From contig CAZYXZ010000004.1 of the NCBI GenBank assembly GCA_964651395.1, positions 12,330-76,329 of the forward strand: a DNA stretch of 64,000 nt, in the 5' to 3' direction. The first letter of the stretch is position 1; each line of letters opens with the position of its first letter. The position numbers and the translations under genes are program-made. The DNA is from CAZYXZ01 sp964651395. Lineage in GTDB: Bacteria; Actinomycetota; Actinomycetes; BP-191. Shown in pieces: positions 42,042-49,224 of this stretch. The notes below the pieces were generated by a model. That model was not told the DNA's origin. It was given only the letters and a program-made list of their open reading frames with translations, and did no database searches.

Positions 42042-43585
42042 AAACGCAGGGTGCACACGTAGGCCGATGCCGGTCGGGCCACACGCCGGGCGGCCGCCGG
42101 AGTCGGCACGGGCCGGCCGGTCGCCGGGGCCACCGACCACCGGCGCGAGACCCGCACTCCGGGGGTAGCCGGGCGAAGCCTCGGGTCCAGCTCGACCACG
42201 GTGAAGCCGTTGACCCCGCTGCCGAACCACACGTGGCCGGTGGCCGGCAGGTAGCGGACGTAGGTCCCCGACGAGTCGTGCGTGACCTCCGCCTCCGGAC
42301 CGACCGGAGGGTTGTAGTACGCGACCTCGCGCGGATGCCGCGGGTCGCGGATGTCGAACACCCGCAACCCCGAGGAGTACCACGTGATGAACACCAGGCT
42401 TGCGTCCCTGGGGTTGTCCACCGAGATGTAGTGCGTCATGTAGAGCAACAGCTGGTTCTCGGTGTCCAAGCGCGACACCGCGCAGTTCTCCGGCTGGTTC
42501 ATGCCGAGTGGGATCTCGGCCACCGCGACCGGGTGCCGCTCGTCGGTGACGTCGACGATGCGACCGTTGCCACCGGGGCAGGTCGCCTCCTCCCCGGCGA
42601 TCACGTACTTGCGACCCCTGATCCGCGTGTACGTCTCGGTGTGCTGCCGCCCACCGGTCAGCTGGCTGAGGATGCGCAGCTGCGGGTCGGCGACGTGACG
42701 CTGCACCTCGCTGACGTCGACGATCCGCAGGCCCGTGGTGGCGGCGCTCGGCAGCACCGCCGGCGTGAACGCGCCGACCACCGCGAACGGATGGCCTACG
42801 GTCTCGCCGTAGTAGCCGACGTAGGCGCGCCGCCCGTCCTCGTCCAGCTCGAGGTCGTGGCAGGTGAAGTCGCCCCAGCGGGTCACGAGCCGCGGCCGCC
42901 GCACGTCGCGCAGGTCGAGCACCGTCAGGCAGGGGCCGGTCAGCGAGATGCCGCCGTTGCCGCTGTCGGTCGCGTAGTAGAGCGTGCCGTCAGGGGAGAA
43001 CTTCCCGGAGTGGGTGCCGAAGGTGAGCTCCGCCCGCGACTTGAGCGGGTCCGGCGGGTAGCCGAAGTCGAACGCGCTGAGCAGCTTCGGGCGACGGCAG
43101 TCGCGGATGTCGTAGACGGTCACGGTCTGGCCGATCGGCACGAGCAGCAGGCCGCGCTTCGCGTTCGCGTGCAGTCCCTCGTGGATGCCGAGGATCCCGC
43201 CCTTGCCGGCCCAGGCCGGCTCCTGGAGCAGCCGCACCGTCGTCGGCCGGCGCGGGTTCGCCACGTCGATCACCGCGACCGCGTCCGAGCCGTCGCCCGG
43301 CACCGCACGGAAGGCACACCGGTCGTACCAGGTCATCTGCGTGTCGCCGCCGCGGCCGTCGATGTCGGTCTGCCCGACCGGGCGCAGGTTGCAGGAGTAG
43401 CCGAGCTTCGAACGACCGGAGAGCTGGTCCGCCAGCGGCACCTGGCCCGGTACGCCGGTCTCGGGACGGTCGCCCGGGCCGCACTCCGCCGGGACGACGA
43501 CCACCGGCGCAGGGGTGCCGCCGCCCACCGTCGGAACCGCTCCCACCAGCAGCAGCGCCACCGCCGTGAGCAGCCGCAGACGCAT
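42038..43585 (-). CDS. Secreted LVIVD-repeat beta-propeller protein
   Basis: 515 residues from ATG 43585 (a longer start 21 bases upstream would include the operator). Signal peptide MRLRLLTAVALLLVGAVPTV. The mature part has repeated blades of the LVIVD type: VAVIDVANPRRPTTVRLL, VTVYDIRDCRRPKLLSAF, LTVLDLRDVRRPRLVTRW, LRIVDVSEVQRH, GRIVDVTDERHPVAVAEI, LRVFDIRDPRHPREVAYY. Several cysteines suggest disulfides outside the cell. Function unknown; it shares a divergent operator with the luciferase-like operon at 43605. Confidence 0.82.
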   Translation of the reverse strand: MRLRLLTAVALLLVGAVPTVGGGTPAPVVVVPAECGPGDRPETGVPGQVPLADQLSGRSKLGYSCNLRPVGQTDIDGRGGDTQMTWYDRCAFRAVPGDGSDAVAVIDVANPRRPTTVRLLQEPAWAGKGGILGIHEGLHANAKRGLLLVPIGQTVTVYDIRDCRRPKLLSAFDFGYPPDPLKSRAELTFGTHSGKFSPDGTLYYATDSGNGGISLTGPCLTVLDLRDVRRPRLVTRWGDFTCHDLELDEDGRRAYVGYYGETVGHPFAVVGAFTPAVLPSAATTGLRIVDVSEVQRHVADPQLRILSQLTGGRQHTETYTRIRGRKYVIAGEEATCPGGNGRIVDVTDERHPVAVAEIPLGMNQPENCAVSRLDTENQLLLYMTHYISVDNPRDASLVFITWYSSGLRVFDIRDPRHPREVAYYNPPVGPEAEVTHDSSGTYVRYLPATGHVWFGSGVNGFTVVELDPRLRPATPGVRVSRRWSVAPATGRPVPTPAAARRVARPASAYVCTLRF

Positions 43586-43587
43586 AC

Positions 43588-43608
43588 CTGACAGCATGTC
43601 AGACATGC
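43588..43608. promoter_or_regulatory. Operator-like palindrome (site e) between divergent start codons
   Basis: CTGACAGCATGTCAG (43588-43602) fills the space between ATG 43585 (minus) and ATG 43605 (plus). A second perfect palindrome, GCATGTC-A-GACATGC (43594-43608), overlaps it. Binding here would block both transcripts at or near their starts. Confidence 0.62.
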
Positions 43609-44633
43609 GCGTCTACGCCGGCATGGACCCGAGCGGGTCGCTGCGCGACGTCCCGGCGTACGCCCGCCGCGTGGAGGCGCTCGGCTTCGACGGCTTGCAC
43701 GTCGCGGAGACGCTGCACGACTCGCTCGCGGTCAGCCTGCTGGTCGCCGAGCACACCGAGCGGATCACCATCCGCACTGCGCTCACCCTCGCGTTCGTCC
43801 GCAGCCCGCTGCTCACGGCGTACACCGCCTGGGACCTGGCGCGGCTGTCGGGCGGCCGCTTCGAGCTCGGCCTCGGCACGCAGATCCGCCAGAACGTCAC
43901 CGACCGCTACGGCATGCCCTGGTCTGAGCCGGTACGCCGGATGCGTGAGTACGTCGACGCCGTGCGTACGGCGTTCACCGCCTTCCGTACGGGGAAGCTC
44001 ACGCCGTACGAGGGCGAGACCTACCGGCTCACGCGGCTGCAGCCGTTCTTCAACCCGGGCCCGGCCGAGACGCGCGAGCCGACGCTGTGGCTCGGCGGCG
44101 TGAACGCGGGGATCTGCGAGCTGGCCGGCGAGGTGGCCGACGGGTTCGTGACGCACCCGACCAACTCCGACCCGCGCTACCTCGAAGAGCTCGCGCTCCC
44201 CCACCTGCGGGTCGGTGCCGACCGCGCCGGCCGTTCACTCGACGACCTCGACGTCGTGGTCAGTCCGCCGGTGATCACCGGCGCGACCGCGGCGGCGCTG
44301 GCCGACTCGCGCGAAGGTGCGCGCCAGTCGATGGCGTTCCTGTACTCGACGCCCGCCTACCGCCGCACGCTCGAGCTGCACGGCATCGGCGAGCTCGGCG
44401 AGCAGCTCCAGCAGCTCACGCGCGACCAGGCCTGGGACCGCCTCGCCGAGGTCGTCACCGACGACGTGCTCGACCTGCTCGTCCCCGCGGGCTCGTACGA
44501 CGAGCTGCCGGGCGTTCTCGCCGAGCGCTACGCCGGACTCGCCCAGGGAGTAGTGCTGCACCCACCGAAGGACCCGGCCGACGACGAGGCGTTCGCCCGC
44601 GTCATCCGAGCGGTGCAGGATGCCGGACCATGA
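43605..44633 (+). CDS. Luciferase-like (LLM) F420-type oxidoreductase
   Basis: 342 residues from ATG 43605; ATG 43596 is possible but lies inside the operator. It opens MRVYAGMDPSGSLRDVPAYARRVEALGFDGLHVAETLHDSL and continues ITIRTALTLAFVRSPLLTAYTAWDLARLSGGRFELGLGTQIRQN, the pattern of the actinobacterial F420-dependent LLM subfamily. LWLGGVNAGICELAGEVADGFVTHPTN follows. It starts a four-gene operon (LLM, LLM, NTF2-like, SDR), all with overlapping ends. Confidence 0.87.
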   Translation: MRVYAGMDPSGSLRDVPAYARRVEALGFDGLHVAETLHDSLAVSLLVAEHTERITIRTALTLAFVRSPLLTAYTAWDLARLSGGRFELGLGTQIRQNVTDRYGMPWSEPVRRMREYVDAVRTAFTAFRTGKLTPYEGETYRLTRLQPFFNPGPAETREPTLWLGGVNAGICELAGEVADGFVTHPTNSDPRYLEELALPHLRVGADRAGRSLDDLDVVVSPPVITGATAAALADSREGARQSMAFLYSTPAYRRTLELHGIGELGEQLQQLTRDQAWDRLAEVVTDDVLDLLVPAGSYDELPGVLAERYAGLAQGVVLHPPKDPADDEAFARVIRAVQDAGP

Positions 44634-45517
44634 CGACTCTGTCCGTGGGCGTGCCGAACTTCGGTACGTGGCTGGGCGGCGACTGGTCGCGGCTGCTCGA
44701 CCTGGCCCGGGCCGCCGAGGACGCGGGCCTGCACCGGATCGTCGTCAACGACCACCTCGTGATGGGCCGCAACACCGACGCCTACGCGTGGGGACGCTTC
44801 CCGACGCCGCCCGAGGCGCCGTGGCTCGAACCGCTCGCCTGCCTCACGGCGATCGCCGCTGTGACCAGCCGTATCCGGCTGGGCACCGGCATCCTCATCG
44901 CACCGCTGCGCTCCGCACCGGTGCTGGCCAAGACCACGGCGACCCTCGACGTCCTGTCCGGCGGCCGGCTCGACCTCGGTGTCGGCGTCGGCTGGCAACG
45001 CGAGGAGTACGACGCCGTCGGCCTCGACTTCGAGATCCGCGGCCAGTTGCTCGACGACACGATCGGCGCCTGCCGCGCGCTCTGGACCGAGCTGCCTGCG
45101 TCGTTCACGTCGCTCACGACATCGTTCGCCGACGTGTTCTGCGCCCCCCAGCCGGTGCAGGAGCGCCTGCCGGTCTGGTTCAGCGGCACGCTGAACAGTC
45201 GCAACGTGCGTCGGATCACAGCTCTCGGCGACGGCTGGATCCCCATCATGGGCGCCACCGTCGACGACATCCGCGAGGGCGCTGCCCGGCTGCGCGCCGC
45301 GACCGACCGGCCGCTCGACGTCCAGGCGCCACCGGTCTACCTGCGCGCACCGGACAAGACTCCGGACGTCCCGGGGACCTTCGCCTCGGTCCCCGACCTG
45401 GTCGCGGCCGGCGCGACCGACGTCCTCGCCCATCTGCCGGCGTACGCGCGTGACTCGGCCGACGCTCCCCGCGTCCTTACCGAGATCGTTGCTGCCTTCG
45501 AGAAGGTGAGCCAGTGA
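44630..45517 (+). CDS. Luciferase-like (LLM) F420-type oxidoreductase
   Basis: 295 residues, ATG overlapping the previous stop. SVGVPNFGTWLGGDWSRLLDLARAAEDAGLHRIVVNDHLVMG, SRIRLGTGILIAPLRSAPVLAKTTATLDVLSGGRLDLGVGVGWQREEYDAVGLDF, and VWFSGTLNSRNVRRITALGDGWIPIMG are typical of the F420-dependent LLM class. Two different LLM enzymes side by side suggest successive redox or oxygenation steps, or a two-component enzyme. Coupled to the NTF2-like gene (GTGA). Confidence 0.88.
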   Translation: MTTLSVGVPNFGTWLGGDWSRLLDLARAAEDAGLHRIVVNDHLVMGRNTDAYAWGRFPTPPEAPWLEPLACLTAIAAVTSRIRLGTGILIAPLRSAPVLAKTTATLDVLSGGRLDLGVGVGWQREEYDAVGLDFEIRGQLLDDTIGACRALWTELPASFTSLTTSFADVFCAPQPVQERLPVWFSGTLNSRNVRRITALGDGWIPIMGATVDDIREGAARLRAATDRPLDVQAPPVYLRAPDKTPDVPGTFASVPDLVAAGATDVLAHLPAYARDSADAPRVLTEIVAAFEKVSQ

Positions 45518-45951
45518 GCGCGAACGATGACCTCCTCGCCATCCGCAACCTCGTCGAGACGTATGCCTCGTGCGCGGACCGGCGAGACCCGGACGGGATC
45601 GCGGCGCTCTTCCTGGAGGACGGGTCGTTCACCCTCTTCCTGGTGCCCGGCACCGACCTGACCGAGCCGACCGCGGTCCTGCACGGGCGGGACAGCATCG
45701 CCCAGGCGATGCACGCACTCGACCGGTACGACGCGACGATGCACATCATCGGCAACCACGTCGCGACGCTCGACGGCGAGCGCGCGACCGGCGAGGCGCG
45801 CTGCGTCGCCCACCACATCGTCGACGGCGTCGACCGGGTGATGCTCATCCGCTACGTCGACAGCTACATCCACTATGACGGCGTGTGGTACTTCAACCAG
45901 CGCGTCCTCTACTGCGAGGCACTGGAGGACCGCACGTGGAACGCGGTCTGA
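45514..45951 (+). CDS. NTF2/SnoaL-like protein
   Basis: 145 residues from GTG 45514. DLLAIRNLVETYASCADRRDPDGIAALFLEDGSFTLF, then ATMHIIGNHVATLDGERATGEARCVAHHIVDGVDRVMLIRYVDSYIHYDGVWYFNQRVLYCEALE: the NTF2-like cone with conserved GNH and RYxD motifs of the SnoaL-type 'nuclear transport factor 2' family. Possible isomerase, hydratase or dehydratase. It overlaps the next SDR by 16 bases, and GGAGG for that gene lies inside it. Parallels the protein at 38997. Confidence 0.8.
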   Translation: MSANDDLLAIRNLVETYASCADRRDPDGIAALFLEDGSFTLFLVPGTDLTEPTAVLHGRDSIAQAMHALDRYDATMHIIGNHVATLDGERATGEARCVAHHIVDGVDRVMLIRYVDSYIHYDGVWYFNQRVLYCEALEDRTWNAV

Positions 45952-46745
45952 CCGGCCAGGTCGCCGTCGTCACGGGCGGGGCGGCCGGAATCGGCGGTGG
46001 CGTGACACGCGCACTCGCATCCGCCGGCGCGACCGTCGTCGTCAACGACATCGACGAGGCCCTGCTCGACGCGACCGCCAAGGAGGTCGGCGCGGCCGCC
46101 GTACCGGTGCCCGGCGACATCACCGATCCGGGCACCGTGGCGCGGGTGCGCGACGCGGCGACAGCGCTCGGCCGCGTCGACGTGCTGGTCAACAACGTGG
46201 GGGACTACCGGCCCTTCGCCAAGGGCTTCCTGGCCGGTGACGAGGAGCAGTGGCGGGCGCTCTACGCCGTGAACCTCGAGCACGTGTTCCGCATGACGCA
46301 CGCCCTGCTCCCGACGATGGTCGCGCAAGGCGCGGGCAGCATCGTCAACGTCTCGACGGTCGAGGCCTTCCGCGGCATCCCGAACCACGCGGTCTACTCG
46401 GCCTTCAACGCCGGAGTCTCCGCGTTCACCAAGAGCCTCGCGGTCGAGGTCGCCCCGCACGGCGTCCGGGTCAACGCGATCGCCCCGGATCTGGCCGACA
46501 CGTTGCAGACCCCGGCCGAGGAGATGCTGCGCGGTCGCGACCCGGAGCTGGTGAAGGCATGGGTCCCCCTGGGTCGCTTCGGCCGGCCCGACGACTACGC
46601 GCAGGTGGTGCTCTTCCTCGCCGGCGACGGCGCGCGCTTCGTCACCGGCCAGACCATCCCGGTCGACGGCGGCACGCTGTCCGCCTCCGGCTGGTACGGG
46701 CGCGCGGACGGCCGCGGCTGGACTAACCTGCCCGACCGGCCCTGA
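45936..46745 (+). CDS. SDR-family protein with catalytic Lys replaced
   Basis: 269 residues from GTG 45936, with GGAGG seven bases upstream. Cofactor motif TGGAAGIGGGV, VLVNNVGDYRPF, catalytic Ser in VNVSTVEAF. In the YxxxK position it reads AVYSAFNAGVSAFTK, so the catalytic Lys is Asn. The C-terminus is ordinary (GRPDDYAQVVLFLAGDGARFVTGQTIPVDGG). It may have altered activity or use a different proton relay; a sequencing error would have to be checked. Last gene of the LLM operon. Confidence 0.85.
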   Translation: MERGLTGQVAVVTGGAAGIGGGVTRALASAGATVVVNDIDEALLDATAKEVGAAAVPVPGDITDPGTVARVRDAATALGRVDVLVNNVGDYRPFAKGFLAGDEEQWRALYAVNLEHVFRMTHALLPTMVAQGAGSIVNVSTVEAFRGIPNHAVYSAFNAGVSAFTKSLAVEVAPHGVRVNAIAPDLADTLQTPAEEMLRGRDPELVKAWVPLGRFGRPDDYAQVVLFLAGDGARFVTGQTIPVDGGTLSASGWYGRADGRGWTNLPDRP

Positions 46746-46762
46746 CGAGGAGGACGAAGCAG

Positions 46763-47683
46763 ATGGCGATGCCGGAGGAGTTCGTCGCGCTGGCGAAGTC
46801 CGTCAACAACTGGGGACGCTGGGGCGCCGACGACGAGCGCGGCACGCTCAACCTGATCACCGACGACGTAGTACGCCGCGGCGCGGCCTGCGTGCGCACC
46901 GGCAAGCGGTTCGCTCTCGGCCTGCCGCTCGGGTCGGACGGCCCGCAGATCGGCGCGGTGCCAGGGCGGTTCAACCCGATCCACACGATGATCGCGATCA
47001 ACGAGTCGTCGTTCGGCCACCCGTTCTGCTCCTCGGACGACATGGCGGTCATCGCGCTGCAGGCGGCGACGCACTGGGACTCGCTCGCGCACGTGAGCTA
47101 CGAGGGCCGGATCTACAACGGCCACCCGATCGACAGCATCGACGCCCACGGCGCCGCGAGGAACGGCATCGACAAGGTCGGCCCGCTCGTCGGTCACGGC
47201 GTGCTGCTCGACGTGGCGCGCGCGCGGGGAGTGGAACGCCTGGACGGGGGCCACGCCCTCACTCCCGACGATCTCGCGGCAGCCGAGGAGCTGGCCAAGG
47301 TCACCGTCACCGAGGGCGACATCGTGCTGCTGCGCACCGGGCACCAGACGCTGCTGCGGGCCGGGGACAAGATGACCTACAACATCTCCGCGGCCGGCCC
47401 GTCGATGCAGTCGGTCCCCTGGTTCCACGAGCGCGGGGTCGCCGCCGTCGCCACGGACAACAGCATCTTCGAGGTGTTCCCGTGCGAGCGCGCCGACCTG
47501 TGGCTCCCGGTGCACCTGCTGCACCTCGTCGAGATGGGCCTGACCCAGGGGCAGAACTGGAACCTCGAGGAGCTGGCCGCCGACTGCGCCGACGACGGCG
47601 TCTACGAGTTCTTCCTGGACGCGACACCGCAACCGTTCGTCGGCGGTCTCGGCAGCCCGGTCAACCCCGTGGCGGTGAAGTAG
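46763..47683 (+). CDS. Cyclase-family (kynurenine formamidase-like) metal hydrolase
   Basis: 306 residues, ATG with GAGGAGGA upstream. It begins with the long actinobacterial N-terminal region NNWGRWGADDERGTLNLI. The metal motif reads AATHWDSLAHVSYEGRIYNG, in place of HxGTHxDxPxH. GVLLDVARARG, EGDIVLLRTGHQ and VAAVATDNSIFEVFP complete the Cyclase_2 fold. The family hydrolyses amides or opens and closes rings, typically with two metal ions. It probably follows the SDR in the same transcript; TAACCT at 46724-46729 might be an extra promoter. Confidence 0.85.
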   Translation: MAMPEEFVALAKSVNNWGRWGADDERGTLNLITDDVVRRGAACVRTGKRFALGLPLGSDGPQIGAVPGRFNPIHTMIAINESSFGHPFCSSDDMAVIALQAATHWDSLAHVSYEGRIYNGHPIDSIDAHGAARNGIDKVGPLVGHGVLLDVARARGVERLDGGHALTPDDLAAAEELAKVTVTEGDIVLLRTGHQTLLRAGDKMTYNISAAGPSMQSVPWFHERGVAAVATDNSIFEVFPCERADLWLPVHLLHLVEMGLTQGQNWNLEELAADCADDGVYEFFLDATPQPFVGGLGSPVNPVAVK

Positions 47684-48400
47684 ATGCGACTGCGCACCTG
47701 GGGGGTCGCCTTGGCTGTCGTCCCGCTGCTGGCCGGCTGCGGCGAGGACGCGACACCGGACGCGCTGCCGACCGCGCCCGGGCCGGTGTTCACCTCGGAG
47801 GCGCCGATCCCGGGTTGCACCTTCCAGCCCCAGGCGCCGCCGGTCGCCACGTCGTTCAAGAGCCGCCCGCCGATGACCGTGGAGCGCGGCGAGGTCTACT
47901 ACGCCACGCTGCGTACCTCCTGCGGCGAGATCGTCTGGCGGATGCCGGTGTCGCCCGCGCCGCTGACCGTGAACTCGTTCGTCACCCTGGCCAGGGCGCA
48001 GTACTTCGACGGGTCCTTCTGCCACCGGATGACCAACAGCCCCTCGCTCACCGTGTTGCAGTGCGGCGACGACGGCGCAGGCGGCCCGGGTTACCTCTTG
48101 CCGGAGGAGAACCTGCCCAGCGCAGCCGCGCAACGCGGCGACGTGACCTATCCGCGGGGGACGGTGGCGGTCGCGCGCACGGCGGAGCCCGGCACCGGGG
48201 GCAGCCAGTTCTTCCTGGTGATCAAGGACAGCCCGCTGCCGCCGAACTACACCCTCTTCGCCAAGGTGGTCCGGGGACTCGACGTACTCGACCGGATCCT
48301 GTCCGTCGGCATCGCCGGCGGCGCGAGCGACGGCGCCCCCGCGCGCCGGATCTTCATCGAGGAGTTCACCGTCAGCAAGACGCCACCCGCGGCGACGTAG
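47684..48400 (+). CDS. Lipoprotein peptidyl-prolyl cis-trans isomerase (cyclophilin type)
   Basis: 238 residues, starting directly after the previous TAG. Lipobox LLAGC near residue 19, a short spacer, then a cyclophilin domain: GEIVWRMPVSPAPLTVNSFVTLARAQYFDGSFCHRM, GGPGYLLPEENLPS, YPRGTVAVARTAEPGTGGSQFFLVIKD, and YTLFAKVVRGLDVLDRI. The FHR (here FCHR) and GSQFF active-site motifs are present. Folds proteins outside the membrane. Its location inside a catabolic cluster is unusual; it may serve the exported proteins nearby or be a bystander. Confidence 0.88.
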   Translation: MRLRTWGVALAVVPLLAGCGEDATPDALPTAPGPVFTSEAPIPGCTFQPQAPPVATSFKSRPPMTVERGEVYYATLRTSCGEIVWRMPVSPAPLTVNSFVTLARAQYFDGSFCHRMTNSPSLTVLQCGDDGAGGPGYLLPEENLPSAAAQRGDVTYPRGTVAVARTAEPGTGGSQFFLVIKDSPLPPNYTLFAKVVRGLDVLDRILSVGIAGGASDGAPARRIFIEEFTVSKTPPAAT

Positions 48401-48403
48401 GCT
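48398..48403 (+). promoter_or_regulatory. Leaderless -10 box for the 48411 gene
   Basis: TAGGCT begins with the stop codon of the cyclophilin gene and lies seven bases before ATG 48411. Confidence 0.45.
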
Positions 48404-48410
48404 GCCGCGC

Positions 48411-49112
48411 ATGACGACAGAGACTCAGGTGTGGGGCGAGGTGGACGGGCGGACCATCACGTTCCCGTTCGTGGTCCGCGACTGGAACGTCGCGACGCTG
48501 ATGTTCTCGGTGCCGTCCGACGCCGCGGCGACGCTGCTGCCCGGTGACGCGTTCCAGATCATCGAGACCGGGCCGGGCACGACCCAGCTGGTCGTCGCGC
48601 TGGCGGACTACCGCGACAACCCGTGGGGCGACTACAACGAGGTCAACCTCGGCTTCCTGGTGCACCCCGTCGGCCGGCCCGAGGCAGTGGGCTCGTTCGT
48701 CTACCGCATGCCGGTCGACCAGGAGTTCACCTGCAAGGCCGGCAACGCCGTCATGGGCTTTCCGAAGACCGTCGAGCGCATCGACTACGAGTACGCCGAC
48801 GACTCGGTCCGCGTGCAGCTGGCCATGGGCGGCTTCGACACCCTGACCGTCGCCTTCCCGCGCGCCCCGCAGACCGGAACGCCGGGCACCGTCGACGCGG
48901 TGAGCTACTCCTACCTGGACGGCGTACCGCTCGCGACCGAGATGTCGATGCAGATGGGCACCGGCTTCGTCGACCCGTCGCAGGTCGTGGTGGAGGTCGG
49001 CGACGGTCCGGTCGCCGACGAGCTGCGCAGCCTCGGCCTCCCCAAGCCCCCCGACATGTGCGTCTGGGGAGAGCACCTCGTCGCGACCTTTCAGCTGGGT
49101 CGTCCCGTCTGA
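48411..49112 (+). CDS. Acetoacetate decarboxylase-family protein
   Basis: 233 residues. ADC-like beta-barrel: VVRDWNVATLMFSVPSDAAATLLP, LVVALADYRDNPWGDYNEVNLGFLVHPVGR and GNAVMGFPKTVERIDYEY. The Lys in GFPKTV is a possible Schiff-base Lys, but I cannot align it with certainty to the catalytic Lys of the clostridial enzyme; many actinobacterial members are uncharacterised. Probably leaderless. Ends against the second copy of the dispersed repeat, which separates it from the convergent P450. Confidence 0.78.
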   Translation: MTTETQVWGEVDGRTITFPFVVRDWNVATLMFSVPSDAAATLLPGDAFQIIETGPGTTQLVVALADYRDNPWGDYNEVNLGFLVHPVGRPEAVGSFVYRMPVDQEFTCKAGNAVMGFPKTVERIDYEYADDSVRVQLAMGGFDTLTVAFPRAPQTGTPGTVDAVSYSYLDGVPLATEMSMQMGTGFVDPSQVVVEVGDGPVADELRSLGLPKPPDMCVWGEHLVATFQLGRPV

Positions 49113-49120
49113 CCTCTTCA

Positions 49121-49224
49121 CTCCGAAGACTTATTGCCGCTCAGCGCGCATAACTCTTCAAGATCACGCTAGGGCATGCTGGGTTTGTCCTTAGCTGCGC
49201 TCTTGGTTTTCGCAGTTGCCCTTA
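49121..49224. repeat. Dispersed intergenic element, copy 2
   Basis: Same two-part layout as 26521-26630. The hairpin is GAAGACTTAT (49125-49134) with ATAACTCTTC (49150-49159), one mismatch. Part 2 (about 49179-49224) runs from GCTGGGTTTGTCCTTAGCTG to GCAGTTGCCCTTA, again ending in the TAA of a minus-strand gene. Between convergent genes, as for copy 1. Confidence 0.75.

Noticed and set aside
46724..46729. TAACCT as a firm internal promoter for the cyclase-family gene
   Set aside because: It lies inside the SDR gene with no clear -35 and the next gene has a ribosome site close to the operon end, so read-through is enough.
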